13,956 bases of DNA from DATCVR01 sp036566745 (GTDB taxonomy: Bacteria; Actinomycetota; Actinomycetes; Jiangellales; Jiangellaceae), in contig DATCVR010000409.1 of NCBI GenBank assembly GCA_036566745.1, positions 1 through 13,956 on the forward strand. The letters run 5' to 3'. Below are positions 7,405-13,956 of the stretch, piece by piece (the first letter of the stretch is position 1; each line of letters starts with the position of its first letter). Under the pieces are notes generated by a model, which did no database searches, was not told the DNA's origin, and worked only from the letters and a program-made list of their open reading frames with translations. Made by a program: the position numbers and the translations under genes.

Positions 7405-8601
7405 TCACCGGTCATCCCGCGGGTGACCGGGAGTACCCAACCCAGCGTAGACACTCGCGAGCACGCGGGCGTCCACCGCCCACGACATCTCCTCACGCGC
7501 GGCCCGGACACGCTTGAGATATGCCTGGTAATCGGTACGCACATCCTCGATGGCGTCCAGCATGTGAGCTACGTCACCCGGGCGGTACAGCGCGCCGACG
7601 CCGTGGGCCCGCACCTCGCGGGCGAGCTCGCCCACGTCGGTGGCGACCACCGGCACGCCCGCCCGGACGGCGTGGAAGAGCTTGTTGGGCATCGCCAGCC
7701 GATGGTTCGGCCAGCGGTCGGAGTGGGTCACCAGGGCGATCCCGGCCTCGGCGAGCAGGCGGTCGACGTCGTCGAGCGAGCCCGACGGCAGGATCGTGGC
7801 GTGGCCCGCGTCGAACCGGTCGAGCCAGGCCGGGTCGGCCGGGCCGATCAGCGTCACCGGAAGGTCGACCTCGCGGCTGGCGGCGGCGATCACCTCGAGC
7901 TCGCGGTCGGCGGCCAGGCGTCCAGCGTAGACGAGCCCGACGGGCGTGCTGGGCGGCTCGAGCGGCCCCTCGGGGTCGGGGAAGGTGTTGCGCACCACCT
8001 GGACACCGGAGAAGCCGTGGATGTCGGCCAGCGCCCGCGCCACGCCCTCGCCCACGGTGATGACCGCGGCGGCGTCGGTGCCCAGTTCACGCTCAGCCCG
8101 CCGAACCCGGCGATCGAGCCACGGAGTCGGACGGCCGACGCGGGGCCGGCCGGTCCAGTACTCGTGGGAGTCGTACACGTACGGCACCTCCCACCGCGCC
8201 GCGAGCTCGGCGGCCAGGGCGAGGGTGTTGAAGTCGTGGGCGTGCACGGCGTCGAACGGCCCGGCACGCACCGCGGCCTCGCGAGCCTCGGCGCACCACC
8301 CGCGCTCAACCCGCTCGCGGTGCTCGGGCAGCAGCGCCCACCGCACCCCGCGCCGCGCGAGACCGGTCACGCGTCGCAGCGCACCCGGCGCGGGCCTCCC
8401 CCGCGACGTGACGGTGCCGCGCCCCAGCCCCGACGAGCGGGCCACGGAGAGCACCGACACACACGCCGGAGGCACGAACCCGTCGGGGACGTCGCGGCCG
8501 ATCACGCTGACGTCGTGTCCGGCCTCGACGAGCGCCGTGGCCTCGCGCAGCACACGGGAGTCGCCCGCCACGGACGACTGCACCAGCATCAGGATCTTCA
8601 C
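7405..8601 (-). CDS. GT4-type glycosyltransferase (398 aa)
   Basis: A GT-B glycosyltransferase of the GT4 type with normal length. The N-terminal domain starts KILMLVQSSVAGDSRVLREA (2-21). AVHAHDFNTLALA is at 118-130 and YDSHEYWTGRP at 143-153, a motif common in actinobacterial cell-wall glycosyltransferases. The donor domain has VGLVYAGRLAADRELEVI (221-238) and NKLFHAVRAGVPVVATD (306-322). The GTG start at 8601 overlaps the stop of the preceding family-2 glycosyltransferase as GTGA, so the two are probably translationally coupled. The open frame extends upstream to 9021, but that portion is a shadow of the neighbouring gene. A hairpin lies across its 3' end. No membrane segment is seen. Substrates are unknown. 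Confidence 0.9.
   Translation of the reverse strand: MKILMLVQSSVAGDSRVLREATALVEAGHDVSVIGRDVPDGFVPPACVSVLSVARSSGLGRGTVTSRGRPAPGALRRVTGLARRGVRWALLPEHRERVERGWCAEAREAAVRAGPFDAVHAHDFNTLALAAELAARWEVPYVYDSHEYWTGRPRVGRPTPWLDRRVRRAERELGTDAAAVITVGEGVARALADIHGFSGVQVVRNTFPDPEGPLEPPSTPVGLVYAGRLAADRELEVIAAASREVDLPVTLIGPADPAWLDRFDAGHATILPSGSLDDVDRLLAEAGIALVTHSDRWPNHRLAMPNKLFHAVRAGVPVVATDVGELAREVRAHGVGALYRPGDVAHMLDAIEDVRTDYQAYLKRVRAAREEMSWAVDARVLASVYAGLGTPGHPRDDR
7408..7430 (-). terminator. Stem-loop at the 3' end of the GT4 gene
   Basis: CCGGTCA (7408-7414) and TGACCGG (7424-7430) are perfect complements, and the inner bases CCCGCGGG extend the pairing after one bulged base. It lies in the last codons, directly before the stop at 7405-7407. 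No T-run follows, so termination is uncertain. It may separate the LCP/glycosyltransferase genes from the exporter genes. Confidence 0.35.
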
Positions 8602-9668
8602 GTCGCGTGCCTCTCCGCCTGCGCCCGCGCGCGGGCGGCTTCGCGGGATCCGACGATGAAGCCGGCTCCCCACGTGAGGTGCATGGTCGCAAGGACGGGA
8701 GGCAACCAGGCGCGGGCCGGGATCGGCAGCTTCGCGCCGATGGCCAGCCCGGCCGCCACAACGCCCAGGGCGTAGCCCACCGGCGCCGCGGCACCCGCCA
8801 CCAGCCAGCCCGGGCCCCCGAACGCCGCCACCAGCACCGCAACTGTGCCGATCGCCACCGCCACGGTCACGATGGGTGCGGCGAGATAGCGCGGGTTCGC
8901 GGTGTCGGGGTAGCGGCGCACGACCTCGCGGCGCCATTGCCCGGTGCGGTAGAACTGCTTCGCCAGCGCCTTGAGGTTCGGGCGGGGGCGGTAGCTCACG
9001 GTGAGGTCGGGGACGAACCACACGGTCTCGCCGGCCGCCCGGATGCGGTAGTTGAGCTCCCAGTCCTGGGCCCGCACGAAGTGCTCGTCGAAGCCGCCGA
9101 GGCGCTCGAGCACGTCGCGCCGGAACACGCCGAGGTACACCGTGTCGGCCGGTCCCGGCTCGCCACCGACGTGGAAGCGCGCGCCCCCGATGCCCAGCGG
9201 CGAGGTGTAGGCGCGGGCCACGGCCTGCTCGAAGTCGGTCTGGCCCTCGGCCAGCATCACGCCGCCGACGTTGGCCGCGCCGGTGGACTCGAGGGTGTCG
9301 ACGGCCCGCTGGATGTAGTCGTCGGAGAGCACGCCGTGACCGTCGACGCGGACCAGGACGTCGTGGCGCGCGGCGGCCAGTGCGGCGTTGAGACCGGCGG
9401 GAGTACGCCCCGCCGGGTTGGACACGAGCTTGATACGGGAGTCGTGGTTGGCGAGATCGCGGGCGATCTCGTCGGTGCGGTCGCGGGAAGGGCCGAGGGC
9501 CAGCACCAGCTCGAGCTCGCCGGGGTACTCCTGGGCGAGCACACCGGTGACGGCCTCGGCCAGATGCCGCTCCTCGTCGAGGACCGGCATGATGACGGAG
9601 ACGGCGGGCCAGGCCCGCGCGGAGGTGTCGGGGGCCACTCGATCGTCCGGGGTGGTGAAGGTGTCCAT
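8598..9668 (-). CDS. Family-2 glycosyltransferase with C-terminal membrane helices (356 aa)
   Basis: A GT-A fold, GT2-family enzyme resembling the succinoglycan ExoA type. VSVIMPVLDEERHLAEAV (23-40) starts the nucleotide-binding fold. VRVDGHG (106-112) holds the metal/nucleotide-binding DxD-like site, here D-G-H. FVRAQDWELNYRIR (197-210) gives the catalytic-base region, and QFYRTGQWRREV (238-249) the acceptor-side QxxRxxxWR motif. Hydrophobic segments at about 263-282, 285-313 and 323-340 anchor it in the membrane. I chose ATG 9668 because AAGGTG lies nine bases upstream. The longer frame to 9755 would overlap the LCP stop and cross a strong hairpin. The stop overlaps the next gene as GTGA. 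Probable role: transfer of a sugar from an NDP-sugar to a lipid-linked acceptor at the membrane. Confidence 0.92.
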   Translation of the reverse strand: MDTFTTPDDRVAPDTSARAWPAVSVIMPVLDEERHLAEAVTGVLAQEYPGELELVLALGPSRDRTDEIARDLANHDSRIKLVSNPAGRTPAGLNAALAAARHDVLVRVDGHGVLSDDYIQRAVDTLESTGAANVGGVMLAEGQTDFEQAVARAYTSPLGIGGARFHVGGEPGPADTVYLGVFRRDVLERLGGFDEHFVRAQDWELNYRIRAAGETVWFVPDLTVSYRPRPNLKALAKQFYRTGQWRREVVRRYPDTANPRYLAAPIVTVAVAIGTVAVLVAAFGGPGWLVAGAAAPVGYALGVVAAGLAIGAKLPIPARAWLPPVLATMHLTWGAGFIVGSREAARARAQAERHAT

Positions 9669-9708
9669 GTCGGCGAGCACCTTACCTTTCAACCGACGAT
9701 CACCCAAT

Positions 9709-9732
9709 GCCGAGTCCAGGGTTGGACTCGGC
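9709..9732 (-). terminator. Perfect 10-bp hairpin between LCP and GT2 genes
   Basis: GCCGAGTCCA (9709-9718) and TGGACTCGGC (9723-9732) are perfect complements around a 4-base loop. The hairpin starts seven bases after the LCP stop codon (9740-9742) on the minus strand. Only ATTGGG follows, not a T-run, so it could be a weak or U-tract-independent terminator, or an attenuator with read-through into the GT2 gene 40 bases on. Confidence 0.55.
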
Positions 9733-9739
9733 TCCTGCC

Positions 9740-11284
9740 CTACTCGTACGCGCACACGTCCGAGATGTCGACCGGCTCGGTGGCCGCGGGGTCGGGAGTC
9801 TGCTCGGATTCGGACTCCGAGCTCGCCCCGTCGCCGCCGCCGGACTGCTCGCCGGAGTCGTCCTTCGGCTCGTCGGCGGCGTCGCTCGATGGGGTCGCGT
9901 CGCCGCCTCTGGAGGCCTCGGCCGAGGCCGAGTCGGTGGCCCCGGACAGCATCGCGTCGGTCTCCGAGCGGATCAGCTCGAAGTCGGGGTCGCCGGGGGT
10001 GATCAGCGGCGGGACGAACTGGAGCGAGGTGACGTCGTGGCTCTTGGCCTTCATCGCGAGGTCGACCAGGTTGGCCAGGTCCTCCTGCGGGATGTCGGTC
10101 TTCATGAACGACTTCGAGGCGTCGACCAGGTCGACGAAGTTCGTCAGGACGGTGTGCGGATCGGTCTCGCGCAGGAACGCGCCGAGCACGCAGCGCTGGC
10201 GGGCCATCCGGGCGTAGTCGGAGGATCCTTCGCGGGAGCGGGCGTACCAGAGGGCGTGATACCCGTCGAGCTCCTGGAGCCCGGGCTCGAGCACCTTGCC
10301 CTTCTGCCCGATCGGCAGCTCCTCGTTGACCCGGAGGGTGATCCCGCCGACGGCGTCGACGAGGTCGCGGAAGCCGTTGAGGTCGACGACCACGTAGTAG
10401 TGCACCTTGACGCCGAGGGTGCCCTCGACCGCCTGCTGGACCGCCGTGGCGCCGGGACCGTCGTCGCCGGGGAAGAGCTCGGGGTTCTCCTCACCATAGG
10501 TCCACGTCGCGTTGAGCAGGTAGTCCGAGCGATCGCCCTCGCCGGTGAACCCGTCCGGGAACTCCGCCGCCGCGGGAGTCCCCTCGGCGAAGCGGGCGTT
10601 CTCGAGGTTGCGCGGCAGGCTGATCATCACCGGCTCGCCGGTGCGGACGTCGATCGACACCAGGTGGATGCTGTCCGGGCGCAGGCCGACCCGGTCCTCG
10701 CCGGCGTCGCCGCCCAGCAGCAGGATGTTGAGCCGGCCGTCGCTCGCGGCCGCGACGTCTCCGGACGGGAACATCTCGACCACGGCGTCGTGGGCGGCCG
10801 TGGCGTAGCGAGCGGCCACGAAGAAGGGCGTCGCCACCATGACCGCGACGGCCAGCGTGGCACCCAGCATGATCAGCCGGTGCTTCCGGTTGAGCGCGGG
10901 CGGATGACCGAGTCGCCAGGCGTCGACGATCAGTCCCACCCAGGCCAGCGCCATCGCGAAGGCGAGGATCTTGAACGTCGTGAGCAGCCACGGTTTGACG
11001 GCCAGCCCGGCGAGGTCGTCGAGCGGCACCAGCCAGACCACCAGGCCCACCACGGCGAGCAGGCCGGCCCAGACCATCAGCGCGATCTTGCCCGTCTTGC
11101 GGTGCCCCGCGATGAACTGGGCGCTGCCCGGCGCGATGACGGAGAGCCCGACCAGGGTCATGGATCGACGGAACCGGACCGATTCGGCCCGCTGCTCACG
11201 CAGCGACGGAATGAACCGGTTGCGCGGCCGGCTTCGAGGCTTAGGCCGAGGCCGTGGCGACCGCGGTGGCGTCGTCGAGCCCAT
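9740..11284 (-). CDS. LytR-CpsA-Psr family glycan ligase with multi-helix N-terminus (514 aa)
   Basis: LCP proteins transfer polyprenyl-phosphate-linked glycans to cell-wall peptidoglycan outside the membrane. The N-terminal 40 residues are Pro/Arg-rich and cytoplasmic. Hydrophobic segments follow at about 42-60, 66-87, 99-121 and 135-157; the first carries PGSAQFIAGHRKTGK, resembling a TM2-like motif. The extracellular LCP domain starts near 184 (LNILLLGGDAGED). It has RPDSIHLVSID (202-212), SLPRNLENARF (222-232) and LDGYHALWYARSR (339-351), whose Arg/Asp residues match the pyrophosphate site, although PRN replaces the commoner PRD. The tail (about 447-507) is Ser/Asp/Glu-rich. Only two cysteines, C365 and C511, are present. 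ATG 11284 has GGGAG six bases upstream. GTG 11308 is possible but less well placed. It probably ligates the glycan made by the following genes. Confidence 0.93.
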   Translation of the reverse strand: MGSTTPPRSPRPRPKPRSRPRNRFIPSLREQRAESVRFRRSMTLVGLSVIAPGSAQFIAGHRKTGKIALMVWAGLLAVVGLVVWLVPLDDLAGLAVKPWLLTTFKILAFAMALAWVGLIVDAWRLGHPPALNRKHRLIMLGATLAVAVMVATPFFVAARYATAAHDAVVEMFPSGDVAAASDGRLNILLLGGDAGEDRVGLRPDSIHLVSIDVRTGEPVMISLPRNLENARFAEGTPAAAEFPDGFTGEGDRSDYLLNATWTYGEENPELFPGDDGPGATAVQQAVEGTLGVKVHYYVVVDLNGFRDLVDAVGGITLRVNEELPIGQKGKVLEPGLQELDGYHALWYARSREGSSDYARMARQRCVLGAFLRETDPHTVLTNFVDLVDASKSFMKTDIPQEDLANLVDLAMKAKSHDVTSLQFVPPLITPGDPDFELIRSETDAMLSGATDSASAEASRGGDATPSSDAADEPKDDSGEQSGGGDGASSESESEQTPDPAATEPVDISDVCAYE

Positions 11285-11348
11285 ACATGTCTCCCAGCAC
11301 CCACTCACCCATCCGAGGCCCCCGTAGCCCCGGCCCGGCCAGTATCAC

Positions 11349-11375
11349 CCGCCGACCCATACCCATCGGTGGCGG
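11349..11375 (-). terminator. Possible stem-loop downstream of the thioesterase gene
   Basis: CCGCC (11349-11353) plus ACC (11355-11357) can pair with GGT plus GGCGG (11368-11375), with one bulged G and a 10-base loop. It lies about 45 bases after the thioesterase stop in the 133-base gap before the LCP gene. There is no T-run. In DNA this GC-rich it could be chance. Confidence 0.2.
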
Positions 11376-11417
11376 CGCGCCGGGAACACCGTCAGTCCCA
11401 TCCGTCACATCAGTCAC

Positions 11418-11936
11418 CTATCGCCCGTTCGCGGCGCGCGACTGCAGGATCGCCTCGCGGCGCGCTAGCCGGTGGGTCCGGCGGATCTCGGCCTCGGCGA
11501 AACGGCGGCGGTCCTCCTCGGTCTCGGGCAGCACCGGCGGAACCGCGCGCGGGCGGCCGTCGTCGTCGAGCGCCACGAACACGAGATAGGCGGTGGCCAC
11601 GCGGGTCGCCGGGCGCACCTCGTTCCAGGGCTCGGCCAGCACCCGGACGCCGACCTCCAGCGAGGTGCGCCCGGTCCAGTTGACCCGGCCGTGAGCATGC
11701 ACGAGATCGCCCACGTGGACCGGTTCGAGGAAGGCCATCTCGTCCATCGAGGCCGTGACCGCCGCGCCGCCGGAGTGCCGCTGGGCCACGGCGCCGGCGA
11801 CATCGTCGACCAGCTTCATGATGACCCCGCCGTGGACCGTGCCGAGCAGGTTGGTGTCGAGGGCGGTCATGATGCGGGAGAGGCTGGTCTGGGCGGCAGA
11901 GGTCGGACGGCCGTCGGGCGGCGAGGAGTCGTTCAC
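11418..11936 (-). CDS. Hotdog-fold acyl-CoA thioesterase (172 aa)
   Basis: Small single-domain thioesterase of the YciA/cytosolic acyl-CoA hydrolase group, which hydrolyses acyl-CoA to free acid and CoA. From GTG 11936, LGTVHGGVIMKLVDDVAGAVAQ (31-52) holds the HGG turn and the Asp on the long hotdog helix that form the active site. TASMDEMAFLEPVHVGDLV (61-79) and WTGRTSLEVGVRVLAE (87-102) are the family's core strands. A charged helical tail covers 135-172. The frame opens at GTG 11963 as well. I prefer 11936 because a TAACGT hexamer sits exactly seven bases upstream, as in leaderless actinobacterial genes, and neither start has a clear Shine-Dalgarno. It has no obvious part in glycan assembly and is probably a housekeeping neighbour. 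Confidence 0.9.
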   Translation of the reverse strand: MNDSSPPDGRPTSAAQTSLSRIMTALDTNLLGTVHGGVIMKLVDDVAGAVAQRHSGGAAVTASMDEMAFLEPVHVGDLVHAHGRVNWTGRTSLEVGVRVLAEPWNEVRPATRVATAYLVFVALDDDGRPRAVPPVLPETEEDRRRFAEAEIRRTHRLARREAILQSRAANGR

Positions 11937-11943
11937 CCGCCCG

Positions 11944-11949
11944 ACGTTA
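11944..11949 (-). promoter_or_regulatory. Candidate -10 box of the thioesterase gene
   Basis: On the minus strand the hexamer is TAACGT, a TAnnnT match. It ends seven bases before GTG 11936, so transcription would start at or beside the start codon. No recognisable -35 box is seen, which is common for actinobacterial promoters. Confidence 0.4.
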
Positions 11950-11996
11950 CGGTGTGCGGCCACCCCGCCGCTCGTGGCTTCGCGGGCCGCAGCGGG

Positions 11997-12002
11997 TACG
12001 GT
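11997..12002 (+). promoter_or_regulatory. Candidate -10 box of the plus-strand LCP gene
   Basis: TACGGT fits TAnnnT and ends seven bases before GTG 12010, the geometry of a leaderless transcript. No convincing -35 box or Shine-Dalgarno is seen. It mirrors the box of the divergent thioesterase gene. Confidence 0.4.
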
Positions 12003-12009
12003 TCATGCC

Positions 12010-13275
12010 GTGAGCGAGCAGGACCGACCCGACGCGCCCTCCGGCCCTCCGGAGCCACCGAAGGCCGGCCCGGTGAAGGTGACCACCTACACCTCCGGCA
12101 ATGTCCCGGGTGTCTCCTACCGCGGCGGCTACGCCCACAGTCCGCGCGAGCACGACCCTGCCGACGAGCCACCCATGGCGCACACCCCGCCGGTCGGCCC
12201 TCCGCCCGTGGGCGGCACCAGCGTGATGCCTGCTCCCGGTCCGGCGGCACCTCCGCCGCCCAGCGCCCGCCGGCCGGCTCAGCGTCCGGCCAAGCCCCCT
12301 CGCCCGGCCGCAGGCGCCAAGCGGCGCCGGTCTGGTGGCGCGCGATTCCTGCGCTGGCTGCTCTCCATCGTGCTCGTCGTCGTGGTGGCCGTGGTGGGGT
12401 TGGTCTGGTTCGTGTGGTCGCGCATCGACAAAGTCGACGCGATCCCGGCCGACCACGGCTCCGCCACCTCCGACGGCCGGGTGTTCCTCGTCGTGGGCTC
12501 CGACAGCCGCGAGGAGCTCAGCGACGAGGAGCAGAGCGACCTCGGCACCGGCAGCGTCGAGGGCCAGCGGACCGACACGATCATGCTCGTGCACGTCCCC
12601 ACGAGCGGGCGGCCCGCGCTCATCAGCGTGCCCCGCGACTCCGTGGTCGACATCCCGGGCCGCGACCCGGGCCGGATCAACGCCGCGTTCGCGTTCGGCG
12701 GCGCCCCGCTCCTGGTCGAGACGCTCGAGGCCAACACCGGGGTGGCCATCGACGACTACGTCCAGATCGGGTTCGGCGGATTCGCCCAGATCGTCGACGC
12801 GCTCGGCGGAGTCGAGATGTGCCTCGACGAACCCGTGGCCGACGAGAAGGCCCACATCGACCTCCCGGCCGGCTGCCAGCAGCTCGACGGCACCCAGGCC
12901 CTCGGGTACGCCCGCGCCCGCTCGTTCGACCCGCGGTCCGACCTGGGCCGCGTCGAGCGTCAGCGCGAGTTGATCTCCGCGATCGCCGACTCCGCGCTGT
13001 CCGCCGGAACGCTCCTCAACCCGCTCGAGCTCACCCGCACCGCCCTGGCCGGCGGCGACGCGCTGGTCCTTGACAAGGACACCGGGCCGCTCGACATGCT
13101 CGCGTTCGTCCGGGCCATCGGCGCCGTGTCGTCCGGGTCCGGCGACACCCTCACGGTCCCTCTCGGGCGCGTCGGCAACACCGTCGACTGGGACGAGGCG
13201 AAGGCTGGAGAGCTGTGGGCGGCGCTCCAGAGCGGCTCCGAGATCCCGTCCGACCTCCTCGAAGCCGAGGAATGA
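12010..13275 (+). CDS. LytR-CpsA-Psr family glycan ligase, single membrane helix (421 aa)
   Basis: A second LCP protein, of classic architecture. A Pro-rich cytoplasmic tail (1-110) contains VKVTTYTSGNVPGVSYRGG (22-40) and ends in KRRR. One membrane helix spans about 113-136, with the LCP domain outside. Motifs are VFLVVGSD (158-165), QRTDTIMLVHV (186-196), ALISVPRDSVVDIPG (203-217), GRINAAFAFGG (221-231) and GYARARS (299-305). These supply the conserved Arg and Asp residues that bind the polyprenyl pyrophosphate and metal. Cys271 and Cys289 (MCLDEP, PAGCQQLDG) match the disulfide pair common in actinobacterial LCP proteins. GTG 12010 fits a leaderless start, and the open frame running back to 11755 lies over the thioesterase gene. 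It is the only plus-strand gene here, divergent from the thioesterase and convergent with the dehydrogenase. Confidence 0.94.
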   Translation: MSEQDRPDAPSGPPEPPKAGPVKVTTYTSGNVPGVSYRGGYAHSPREHDPADEPPMAHTPPVGPPPVGGTSVMPAPGPAAPPPPSARRPAQRPAKPPRPAAGAKRRRSGGARFLRWLLSIVLVVVVAVVGLVWFVWSRIDKVDAIPADHGSATSDGRVFLVVGSDSREELSDEEQSDLGTGSVEGQRTDTIMLVHVPTSGRPALISVPRDSVVDIPGRDPGRINAAFAFGGAPLLVETLEANTGVAIDDYVQIGFGGFAQIVDALGGVEMCLDEPVADEKAHIDLPAGCQQLDGTQALGYARARSFDPRSDLGRVERQRELISAIADSALSAGTLLNPLELTRTALAGGDALVLDKDTGPLDMLAFVRAIGAVSSGSGDTLTVPLGRVGNTVDWDEAKAGELWAALQSGSEIPSDLLEAEE

Positions 13276-13367
13276 TCACGTTCACCACCCGATTCCCTGC
13301 CGCACCATGCATACAGGCCTCGTGGAGCGCCCGAACGCCTAGGGGTGTGGCGGGGAAAACGCTGCGC
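13276..13367. other. Convergent intergenic region, no clear terminator
   Basis: These 92 bases separate the plus-strand LCP stop from the minus-strand dehydrogenase stop. I expected a bidirectional terminator, but found only a 4-base stem (CGCC/GGCG) followed by GGGGAAAA, which is too weak to call. No small gene is seen. Confidence 0.5.
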
Positions 13368-13956
13368 TCAGGGACGGCCGAGGCCCCGGTAGGTCCAGCC
13401 GGCCGCCCGCCAGGCCTCCGCGTCGAGACAGTTGCGACCGTCGACGACCGCACGTGCGCCAACGACCCCGCCGAGCGTCACCGGATCGAGCTCGCGGAAC
13501 TCCGGCCATTCGGTGAGGTGCAGCACGACGGCGGCATCCCGGCAGGCGCCCAGCGCGGAGCCGGCGTACTCGAGCGTCGGGTAGATGCGCCGGGCGTTGT
13601 CCATGGCCCGCGGGTCGTACACGGCGACGTGGGCGCCTTCGAGGTGTAGCTGCCCGGCGACCGTCAGGGCGGGCGAGTCGCGGACGTCGTCGGACTGGGG
13701 CTTGAACGCCGCACCCAGCACCGCCACCCGCCGGCCCGCCACCGAACCGCCGGCCAGCTCGCGGGCCAGCTCGATGACCCGCTGACGACGCCGCAGGTTG
13801 ATGGCGTCGACCTCGCCGAGGAAGGTCAGGGCGTGCGAGGCGCCGAGCTCGCCGGCCCGGGCCATGAACGCCCGGATGTCCTTGGGAAGGCAGCCGCCAC
13901 CGAAGCCGACGCCGGCGTTGAGGAACTTGCGTCCGATGCGGGCGTCGTACCCGATG
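13368..13956 (-). CDS. ugd: UDP-glucose 6-dehydrogenase family protein, N-terminus beyond the right edge
   Basis: The C-terminal 195 residues of a UDP-glucose/GDP-mannose dehydrogenase. The frame is open across the right edge and stops at TGA 13368-13370. It begins with GYDARIGRKFLNAGVGFGGGC, which contains the catalytic cysteine (visible residue 22) followed by LPKD, the family's active-site motif. The central dimer helix follows (AINLRRRQRVIELA). The C-terminal UDP-binding domain carries RVAVLGAAFKPQSDDVRDSPA and ends with VVDGRNCLD and WTYRGLGRP. Such enzymes oxidise UDP-glucose to UDP-glucuronate with two NAD+. The GDP-mannose enzyme is a less likely alternative. The internal ATG at 13865 lies in the middle of the active-site region and is not the true start. 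It probably supplies a uronic acid donor for the glycan made by the neighbouring transferases. Confidence 0.93.
   Translation of the reverse strand, partial: IGYDARIGRKFLNAGVGFGGGCLPKDIRAFMARAGELGASHALTFLGEVDAINLRRRQRVIELARELAGGSVAGRRVAVLGAAFKPQSDDVRDSPALTVAGQLHLEGAHVAVYDPRAMDNARRIYPTLEYAGSALGACRDAAVVLHLTEWPEFRELDPVTLGGVVGARAVVDGRNCLDAEAWRAAGWTYRGLGRP

Noticed and set aside
7405..9021. 538-codon version of the GT4 gene
   Set aside because: The extra N-terminal part lies over the GT2 gene in another frame. The family's N-terminus begins at the GTGA overlap (8601).
8598..9755. Longer start (9755) for the GT2 glycosyltransferase
   Set aside because: It would overlap the LCP stop and include a perfect 10-bp hairpin as coding sequence. 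ATG 9668 has a ribosome binding site and precedes the first conserved strand by a normal distance.
9707..11683. 658-codon open frame on the plus strand
   Set aside because: It lies over the minus-strand LCP and thioesterase genes, which have clear family motifs. The antisense translation shows only repetitive charged residues and no domain.

Overview
The window is about 14 kb of very GC-rich DNA with strong third-position G/C bias, frequent GTG starts and short or overlapping gene junctions. This fits a high-GC Gram-positive actinobacterium. The gene families (short Wzm/Wzt-type exporter, LytR-CpsA-Psr ligases with long Pro/Arg-rich cytoplasmic tails) would suit a Nocardioidaceae-like organism, but I cannot fix the genus from sequence alone. 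No rRNA, tRNA, mobile element, CRISPR array or phage gene was recognised, and no stretch over 300 bases lacks a gene.

The window is a cell-surface polysaccharide locus. Ten of its eleven larger genes lie on the minus strand and are transcribed from right to left. At the right edge is the C-terminal part of a UDP-glucose/GDP-mannose dehydrogenase family protein (sugar-nucleotide supply, best read as UDP-glucose 6-dehydrogenase). It converges on the only plus-strand gene, a LytR-CpsA-Psr (LCP) glycan ligase. That LCP gene is divergent from a hotdog-fold acyl-CoA thioesterase. Next come a second LCP protein of a different architecture, a family-2 glycosyltransferase with C-terminal membrane helices, a GT4-type glycosyltransferase, a Wzm-type ABC permease with its Wzt-type ATPase, and four more glycosyltransferase genes that run to the left edge.

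My inference is that the glycosyltransferases build a polymer on a lipid carrier in the cytoplasm, the ABC transporter moves it across the membrane, and the LCP proteins attach it to peptidoglycan. The dehydrogenase would supply UDP-glucuronate or a related uronic acid. No initiating phosphoglycosyltransferase, Wzx flippase or Wzy polymerase is visible, which agrees with ABC-transporter-dependent export. The glycan itself cannot be named.

The most unusual feature is a duplicated two-protein glycosyltransferase module. In one copy (2747..5658) the two enzymes are separate genes joined by a GTGA overlap. In the other (1505 down to the left edge) the same two domains, in the same order, form one continuous reading frame. 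Other points are several perfect or nested hairpins at gene junctions (9709..9732, 7335..7376, 7408..7430, 1590..1624) and a divergent region where both genes have a TAnnnT hexamer exactly seven bases before a GTG start, suggesting leaderless transcripts.
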